From positions 117,591 to 181,590 of the forward strand of contig DCPU01000016.1 in assembly GCA_002323245.1 (NCBI GenBank): a stretch of 64,000 bases of DNA, given 5' to 3'. Every line of letters begins with the position of its first letter. Within the stretch, counting starts at the first letter, position 1. Shown piece after piece: positions 59,593 through 64,000 of this stretch. The position numbers and the translations under genes were made by a program. The notes beneath the pieces are model-generated. The model saw only the letters and a list, made by a program, of their open reading frames with translations. It was not told the DNA's origin and ran no database searches. The DNA is from Mariprofundus sp. UBA1536. GTDB taxonomy: Bacteria > Pseudomonadota > Zetaproteobacteria > Mariprofundales > Mariprofundaceae.

Positions 59593-59640
59593 GTGAAAGG
59601 GGGTCGGGTCTTGAATCTTGAAATTACAACACCCGATTTG
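59593..59640 (+). repeat. A repeat, copy 2 (shortened)
   Basis: 48 bases of the A unit with one extra G in the foot and without the ACACAAACAG tail. It follows the 15-base B stub and is followed by an Rhs scrap. Confidence 0.75.
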
Positions 59641-59680
59641 GGCACGTTTTCTTATGCCTATGATGGTTTCTTACCCAAGA
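59641..59680 (+). pseudogene. 40-bp Rhs core scrap
   Basis: Read as GTFSYAYDGFLPK, this is the Rhs YD-repeat segment that should come just before the fragment at 59314-59520, yet it lies after it, caught between two A repeats. Confidence 0.6.
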
Positions 59681-59738
59681 GTGAAAGGGGTCGGGTCTTG
59701 AATCTTGAAATTACAACACCCGATTTGTACACAAACAG
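59681..59738 (+). repeat. A repeat, copy 3
   Basis: Identical to copy 1 over 58 bases. AAACA and a partial B element follow, the same junction as seen at 63594-63600. Confidence 0.8.
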
Positions 59739-59743
59739 AAACA

Positions 59744-59800
59744 GGGTCAGGCTTCTATAACTTGATATTTATAAAGGGTAGGATGAGCGCATTCTGATGA
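59744..59800 (+). repeat. B element, left 57 bases only
   Basis: It starts GGGTCAGGCTTCTATAACTT and stops at CTGATGA, where AGTGAAA (the start of an A unit with its middle deleted) joins to the next B element. Confidence 0.75.
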
Positions 59801-59811
59801 AGTGAAAAACA

Positions 59812-60008
59812 GGGTCAGGCTTCCATAACTTGATATTTATAAAGGGTAGGATGAGCGCATTCTGATGATGTCTATTTGCAAAAAAAATGAAAATTGCTGT
59901 TTCGTAGAACATTGCCTATCCTTGCCTTGAATATAAACCAATCGAACAAAGAGAGATGTACTTTTCAGATGAACCCCAGAGAAATATCAAGTTATGGAAG
60001 CCTGACCC
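59812..60008 (+). repeat. B element, complete copy with 27-bp terminal inverted repeats
   Basis: The left end 59812-59838 (GGGTCAGGCTTCCATAACTT then GATATTT) is the exact mirror of the right end 59982-60008. The body of about 143 bases has no gene. The right end lies directly against the modE remnant. With the A repeats it fills the gene-free stretch 59,521-60,008. It differs from the copy at 63600 by only a handful of bases. Confidence 0.82.
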
Positions 60009-60108
60009 CATTTCACTTGAGAGTTTGAGCGAGATGAATCTAAAGCCGGGGATGCCGGTGTGGGTCTGCTTTAAGGCCTCCGATGTGATTCTGGCTGTGC
60101 AGGGGTGA
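60009..60108 (+). pseudogene. C-terminal remnant of a molybdate-binding (Mop/TOBE) protein, probably ModE
   Basis: The frame ending at TGA 60106-60108 reads SLSEMNLKPGMPVWVCFKAS and DVILAVQG, the end of a Mop/TOBE domain (LK.GMPV...FKASDVILAV). It lies four bases before modA, where modE often sits. The 5' part is cut off by the B element. It would have repressed the modABC genes when molybdate is bound. Confidence 0.72.
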
Positions 60109-60112
60109 TGTG

Positions 60113-60871
60113 ATGTTTAAGAGAACCATGTTTGTCATTACGCTTCTATGTGCTGCTGTATCTGTTGCTCAATCGACTTTCGCAGGAGAGGTGAGTGTAG
60201 CGGTCGCGACCAATTTCACCGATGCGGCGCGCGGTCTTGCGCCGCTGTTTGAAAAGGCGACTGGTCACACCGCCAGAATCAGTTTCGGCTCGACCGGCAA
60301 GCTCTACACCCAGATCGAAAACGGGGCACCGTTTGAGCTGTTTCTGGCTGCCGACAGCAGACGTCCGCAAAAGGCCGAAAGTGAAGGCTTGGCCGTACCC
60401 GGCAGTCGCTTTACCTACGCCATGGGCAAGTTGGTGTTGTGGAGTGCGAAGTCGGCGGCGTGGAGCGATGTCGAGTCGTATCTGAAGCGTGGCTCGTTCG
60501 CGCATCTGGCCATAGCCAATCCGAAAACCGCACCTTATGGACTTGCGGCTGAGCAGGTGATGCAAGGCTTGGGCGTGTGGCAAGCTTTACAGCCTCGAAT
60601 CGCGCAGGGCGACTCAATTGCCCAGACCTTCCAGTTTGTTGCCACAGGCAATGCCGAGGCAGGCTTTGTCGCAGCCTCACAAGTGAAGGCGTGGAAGGGT
60701 GATGCGGGCACTGTCTGGGATATTCCGCAGGCTCTGTATGCGCCGATTGAGCAGCAGGCTCTGTTGCTGAAAAAGGGTGAAAACAATTCTGCTGCCAAAG
60801 CATTCCTCAAATTTCTACAGAGTGAAACAGCCAGAACCGTGATCACTGGTTACGGCTACGGCGTGCAGTGA
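60113..60871 (+). CDS. modA: molybdate ABC transporter, periplasmic binding protein
   Basis: ATG 60113 (AGGGG seven bases upstream) gives 252 residues. A signal peptide (ending STFAG) is followed by VSVAVATNFTDAARGLAPLFEKATGH in parts and ISFGSTGKLYTQIENGAPFELFLAAD, with the ligand-binding Ser/Thr residues. AIANPKTAPYGLAAEQVMQ and ATGNAEAGFVAASQV are further family blocks. The codon use is richer in G+C than in the chromosomal genes of this window, pointing to a different origin. Confidence 0.92.
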   Translation: MFKRTMFVITLLCAAVSVAQSTFAGEVSVAVATNFTDAARGLAPLFEKATGHTARISFGSTGKLYTQIENGAPFELFLAADSRRPQKAESEGLAVPGSRFTYAMGKLVLWSAKSAAWSDVESYLKRGSFAHLAIANPKTAPYGLAAEQVMQGLGVWQALQPRIAQGDSIAQTFQFVATGNAEAGFVAASQVKAWKGDAGTVWDIPQALYAPIEQQALLLKKGENNSAAKAFLKFLQSETARTVITGYGYGVQ

Positions 60872-60884
60872 TATGGAGGTGGCT

Positions 60885-61568
60885 ATGGATTGGCAACCGA
60901 TCTTGCAACCGGTCTGGCTTACACTGAAGCTGGCAACGCTGACCACACTGCTGTTGTTGCTGGTCGGTACCCCCATTGCATGGTGGCTGTCGCAGACAAC
61001 CTGTCGCTTCAAACATGCGATCAGTGCTGTCGTAGCGCTGCCGATTGTGTTGCCGCCCACGGTGCTCGGTTTTTATCTGCTGTTCTTTCTCGGACCGAAC
61101 GGGCCGGGCGGTGCTTTCACCCAGTGGTTGGGGTTGGGTACACTCCCCTTCACCTTTGCCGGTCTGGTGGTCGCTTCGGTCTTCTATTCGCTGCCCTTCG
61201 TGGTGCAGCCGATGCAAAATGCATTTGAAGCGATGGGGCAACGGCCACTGGAGGTAGCAGCAACACTCAGGGCTTCGCCGTGGGATCGATTCGTTTCAGT
61301 GGCACTGCCGCTTGCCCGGCCTGGTTTTCTCACCGCGATGGTGATCGGCTTTGCCCATACGGTAGGTGAGTTCGGCGTGGTGTTGATGATGGGTGGCAAT
61401 ATTCCGGGTGAGACCAAGGTGTTATCTGTCGCCATCTATGACCATGTCGAGACCATGGAGTATGCACAGGCGCACCTGCTCTCTGCGGGCATGGTCGGCT
61501 TTGCCTTTCTGGTGCTGCTGGGTCTCTATCTGGTCAATGGCCGGATCGACAGACAGGTGCGGGCATGA
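60885..61568 (+). CDS. modB: molybdate ABC transporter, permease
   Basis: ATG 60885 (TGGAGGTG upstream) gives 227 residues with five to six membrane helices. The coupling-helix motif EVAATLRASPWDRFVSVALP and the segment GFAHTVGEFGVVLMMGGNIPG are typical of ModB. It forms the membrane channel fed by ModA and driven by ModC. It overlaps modC by four bases. Confidence 0.93.
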   Translation: MDWQPILQPVWLTLKLATLTTLLLLLVGTPIAWWLSQTTCRFKHAISAVVALPIVLPPTVLGFYLLFFLGPNGPGGAFTQWLGLGTLPFTFAGLVVASVFYSLPFVVQPMQNAFEAMGQRPLEVAATLRASPWDRFVSVALPLARPGFLTAMVIGFAHTVGEFGVVLMMGGNIPGETKVLSVAIYDHVETMEYAQAHLLSAGMVGFAFLVLLGLYLVNGRIDRQVRA

Positions 61569-62671
61569 GTGGTATTCAGGCACGCTTTCAATCACGGCGC
61601 GGTGATTTTACGCTGGATGTGGATCTGCAACTACCGGATCGCGGTGTGACGGCTCTGTTCGGCCACTCCGGTTCCGGCAAGACCACACTGCTGCGGGCGA
61701 TGGCAGGTCTGGATCGTTGTGACGGGCACATGATCTTTCGTGATGCGACCTGGCAAAACGATGGGCAGGGCGATACACAAAGTCTATTCCTGCCCGTACA
61801 TCAACGTGCCATTGCTTATGTATTTCAGGAGGCAAGCCTGTTTGCGCATCTGTCGGTGCGCGGAAATCTGGCTTATGGCTACAAACGTCTGTCTGCAGAG
61901 CAGCGCCGAATCGGCTGGGATGCGGCGGTCGAGTGGTTGGGTCTGGAAGCGATGCTGGATCGCTCTCCGGCATCGCTCTCCGGTGGCGAGCGTCAGCGGG
62001 TGGCGATTGCCCGCGCCCTGCTCGTTAGCCCTGAACTGCTGTTGATGGATGAGCCGCTCTCGGCGCTCGATAGTCGCAGCAAGGCTGAGATTCTACCCTA
62101 TCTGGAGCGCCTGCACCGCGAGCTGAATATCCCGGTGATCTATGTGACCCATGCCGTGGAGGAGGTGGCGAGGCTTGCCGACTATATTGTTCAACTTGAG
62201 GCGGGCCGGGTGGTGGCGCAGGGCTCCGCGATAGATCTGCTCTCCAGTCTTACCCAGCGACCCGTCGAGGGTGAGGAGGCGGGCGCGCTGATCGAAGCGA
62301 CGATTCGTCAACATGATGATGCCCATCATCTGAGTGAACTGGTTCTGCCTTGTGGCCAGCTGATTCTGGCACCGCGCCTGAGCGCCAGCTCCAACACACC
62401 GGTGCGCATCCGTATTCCGGCGCGCGAGGTGAGTATTAGCCTCAATGTCCCCGAAGGCACATCGATTCTGAACATCCTGCCAGCCCGCATTATCGATCAT
62501 ACCGAGGGCGATCCGGGGAGGGTGCTGGTACAGCTTGAGCTGTTAACAGATGCGGGGGATACAGGGGTGCGTCTGCTCTCCCGAATTTCCCGCTACTCCT
62601 GGGAGCGGCTCGGTCTGCGTGAGGGGATGCAGGTGCAGGCGCAGATCAAGAGTATGGGGCTGGAACGATGA
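61565..62671 (+). CDS. modC: molybdate ABC transporter, ATP-binding protein
   Basis: The 368-residue ATPase has Walker A GHSGSGKTT, signature LSGGERQRVAIARALL, Walker B LLLMDEPLSALDS and the H-loop YVTHAVEE. A C-terminal Mop/TOBE domain follows (about 295-366, PARIIDHTEGDPGRVLVQLELL in parts), which binds oxyanion. It is complete. It overlaps the following short reading frame at its stop. Confidence 0.94.
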   Translation: MSGIQARFQSRRGDFTLDVDLQLPDRGVTALFGHSGSGKTTLLRAMAGLDRCDGHMIFRDATWQNDGQGDTQSLFLPVHQRAIAYVFQEASLFAHLSVRGNLAYGYKRLSAEQRRIGWDAAVEWLGLEAMLDRSPASLSGGERQRVAIARALLVSPELLLMDEPLSALDSRSKAEILPYLERLHRELNIPVIYVTHAVEEVARLADYIVQLEAGRVVAQGSAIDLLSSLTQRPVEGEEAGALIEATIRQHDDAHHLSELVLPCGQLILAPRLSASSNTPVRIRIPAREVSISLNVPEGTSILNILPARIIDHTEGDPGRVLVQLELLTDAGDTGVRLLSRISRYSWERLGLREGMQVQAQIKSMGLER

Positions 62672-62685
62672 ATAGGAGTGTGGAA

Positions 62686-62838
62686 ATGCATAGTGAGAAG
62701 CAAGAGAAAGAGAAGTGCCTGCCACTGGAAAAAGTGGGCGAGATGCTGGTGGGTTTACGCTACGGCACATTGGAGTTGACCGTGCACGATGGGCGCGTGG
62801 TACAGATCGAGCGCCGGGAGCGGCTGCGCATCGGTTGA
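62686..62838 (+). CDS. DUF2292 (YezD-type) small protein
   Basis: The start is ATG 62686 (AGGAG upstream) or ATG 62668, which overlaps the modC stop; the shorter form has 50 residues. The core LVGLRYGTLELTVHDGRVVQ and IERRERLRI is the DUF2292 signature, a family of about 50-60 residues without known biochemical role, often found in oxyanion or sulfur gene clusters. It belongs to the mod transcript. Confidence 0.75.
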   Translation: MHSEKQEKEKCLPLEKVGEMLVGLRYGTLELTVHDGRVVQIERRERLRIG

Positions 62839-62965
62839 GATCAGCCACGACAGAACCGTTCCAACAGAACAGACATGACGCCTACCGGATTACCGGCGGC
62901 TCGAAATAACACCTAATATTCAAGGAACTGACCGGACCACCGGAAGCTCTTATAACAAGGAGCTT

Positions 62966-63442
62966 ATGATGAATAAAACCTATCAAGCAAACCGGGGTAA
63001 AGCCCTTTTACTGGCCGCAAGTGCGGCGCTCATGATGCACAGTGGTTTGGCTGTGGCCGCCAGCAACGAAGAACTGGAGCAACGCATCGAATCGTTGGAG
63101 CAACAGTTACAACACCAAAAGGAACAAGTATCTGTAGATGCGAAGGGAGAAGAAGCGACTTATCCCTCGGTTAAACTCTTCGGTTACACTCAATTCGGTG
63201 CCAGCTTCGGCAGGGGGGTCACACCGCATCAGTTCGCCTTCGATCGGGTGCGACTGGGGGCAAGAGGGGCGATTGATGCGCGCATCGGATATCGCCTCAT
63301 GGTTGAACTTCTCAAGCTTGATAAGCCGGCCAAATCTCATACCACCGTTGAAGGGCTGCTTGATGCCGTACTCAGCTGGCAGACAACCGACTGGCTGAAA
63401 CTATCGGCAGGCCAGTTCAAAACACCATTTTCCACAGAAGCA
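62966..63442 (+). pseudogene. OprO/P-type porin, 3' part lost
   Basis: ATG 62966 (AAGGAG upstream; ATG 62969 is equally good) opens a signal peptide (ending AVAAS), then a coiled coil (NEELEQRIESLEQQLQHQKE). The first barrel strands of a phosphate-selective porin O/P family protein follow: VKLFGYTQFGASFGRG, FDRVRLGARGAIDARIGYRL and WLKLSAGQFKTPFS. At 63443 the B repeat begins and the frame soon ends in unrelated residues. About 160 residues of a protein normally near 400 remain, so it cannot form a barrel. Confidence 0.8.
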
Positions 63443-63534
63443 GGGTCAGGCTTCCATAACTTGATATTTATAAAGGGTAGGATGAGCGCATTCTGATGAT
63501 GTCTATTTGCAAAAGAATGAAAATTGCTGTTTCG
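63443..63534 (+). repeat. B element, left 92 bases only
   Basis: It begins GGGTCAGGCTTCCATAACTT directly at the broken edge of the porin gene and stops at GCTGTTTCG, where an A repeat takes over. Confidence 0.78.
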
Positions 63535-63536
63535 GA

Positions 63537-63594
63537 GTGAAAGGGGTCGGGTCTTGAATCTTGAAATTACAACACCCGATTTGTACACAAACAG
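63537..63594 (+). repeat. A repeat, copy 4
   Basis: Identical over 58 bases to the copies at 59521 and 59681. AAACA and a complete B element follow. Confidence 0.8.
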
Positions 63595-63599
63595 AAACA

Positions 63600-63795
63600 G
63601 GGTCAGGCTTCTATAACTTGATATTTATAAAGGGTAGGATGAGCGCATTCTGATGATGTCTATTTGCAAAAGAATGAAAATTGCTGTTTCGTAGAACATT
63701 GCCTATCCTTGCCTTGAATATAAGCCAAGGCAACAAAGAGAGATGCACTTTTCAGATGAACCCCAGAGAAATATCAAGTTATGGAAGCCTGACCC
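63600..63795 (+). repeat. B element, second complete copy
   Basis: Its 27-base ends (63600-63626 and 63769-63795) are inverted repeats with one mismatch. The body differs from 59812-60008 by only a few bases. Two runs of TGACCCCATTTTCCC follow, overlapping the element end, and then the second ratB 3' end. No gene lies in 63,443-63,827. Confidence 0.8.
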
Positions 63796-63827
63796 CATTT
63801 TCCCTGACCCCATTTTCCCCACAAATT

Positions 63828-63974
63828 GGCGAAGCTTGATCAAGTGCTGAACGAAGGGAGCACATCGAGATTTATCGTGGCCATCCTGCCAAGCCGCGCA
63901 ATGCCCATGCTGTTGAAGATAAAAAAGACCGCATTCGCGCCAAGAAAGAGCGGGTTCAATCAGGCGAAGAATAA
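63828..63974 (+). pseudogene. second ratB 3' end, frameshifted
   Basis: GAAGCTTGATCAAG opens a copy of the last third of ratB (KLDQ..EG, then EIYRGHPAKPRNAHAVEDKK and DRIRAKKERVQSGEE). One base is missing near 63858, so the two parts lie in different frames. It ends with TAA 63972-63974. Outside the shared 48 bases it differs from the first copy at many silent positions, so it comes from a diverged ratB allele, not a fresh duplication. Confidence 0.8.
63912..63959 (+). repeat. 48-bp direct repeat, right copy (in ratB remnant)
   Basis: It is identical to 56441-56488 in the same orientation. It marks the right edge of the island. Confidence 0.8.
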
Positions 63975-64000
63975 GTAAAAATATAGTCAAATCTTCCCAC

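Noticed and set aside
59521..59740. CRISPR array from the regularly repeated A units
   Set aside because: The repeats are 58 bp, with irregular spacing, Rhs and B pieces between them, and no cas genes.
59545..59760. A 71-codon reading frame in the repeat block
   Set aside because: It consists of A-repeat sequence and an Rhs scrap read in one frame, with a duplicated peptide that follows the DNA repeat. No start signal.
60146..60583. Minus-strand open frames across modA, modB and modC
   Set aside because: They arise from the G+C-rich codons of the mod genes. No ribosome sites and no recognisable domains.
63443..63496. Treating the end of the porin frame (GSGFHNLIFIKGRMSAF) as its real C-terminus
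   Set aside because: These residues are translated B-repeat DNA, and the family protein should be more than twice as long.

Overview
This window comes from a Gram-negative bacterium, most likely a proteobacterium. The envelope genes (bamB, murJ, two porin remnants, the gspAB pair, ccdA) and the rpoN-hpf-ptsN-hprK-rapZ-PTS cluster point that way. The gene mix would fit a Zetaproteobacterium such as Mariprofundus, but that is a low-confidence inference from gene content. About 56 kb looks like ordinary chromosome. The last 7.5 kb is a rearranged accessory island.

Bases 1-12,200: apt; an rpoS-type sigma factor gene with an in-frame stop; the 2-oxoglutarate dehydrogenase genes sucA and sucB; an FAD disulfide oxidoreductase paired with a TVP38 membrane protein; and gspA/gspB. 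A small patch of accessory genes follows (DUF3781-like, an XRE regulator overlapping a nucleotidyltransferase, DUF2061). Bases 12,200-28,500: a reductase, an S51 peptidase, a Fic protein behind phased TTATCC repeats, a PolB-like exonuclease, murJ, rpsU, a metallophosphoesterase, a hotdog protein, uup, a CysZ-like protein, tldD, a brnA antitoxin behind a decapitated brnT, trxC, acyP, xthA and small envelope proteins. Three copies of a structured dispersed repeat lie at 3' ends or in gene debris.

Bases 28,500-38,550 form one long minus-strand run: an epimerase, pmbA, a PfkB kinase, a PAP2 phosphatase, folA, a TPR/NTF2-like protein, an L,D-transpeptidase with the same C-terminal domain, a GGDEF protein, xerC and rsmB. 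Most junctions overlap or are very close, so co-transcription is likely. Bases 38,600-56,500 run on the plus strand: a CAU-anticodon tRNA (probably Ile2), bolA-grxD, rpoN and a complete nitrogen-type phosphorelay (IIA-Ntr, HPr kinase, RapZ, a mannose-type IIA, HPr, EI) with no sugar permease, then ccdA, a LysM protein, dprA, topA, rimI, ubiC, a YfgM-like protein, bamB, der, ratA and ratB.

Bases 56,504-63,974 are the island. It starts at the 3' end of ratB and ends in a second, frameshifted ratB 3' end, and the two share a 48-bp perfect direct repeat. Inside are an IS3 remnant; a REP-associated Y1 transposase element with 29-bp inverted repeats next to a broken Rhs gene; an Rhs C-terminal domain with an overlapping candidate immunity gene; displaced Rhs core scraps; a molybdate cassette (modE remnant, modABC, a DUF2292 protein); and a truncated OprO/P-type porin. 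Two short repeat families, a 58-bp hairpin unit (A) and a 197-bp unit with 27-bp terminal inverted repeats (B), form a composite A-B unit. Broken edges of rhs, modE and the porin all fall at copies of it. This nested, degraded, repeat-driven island is the most unusual structure in the window.
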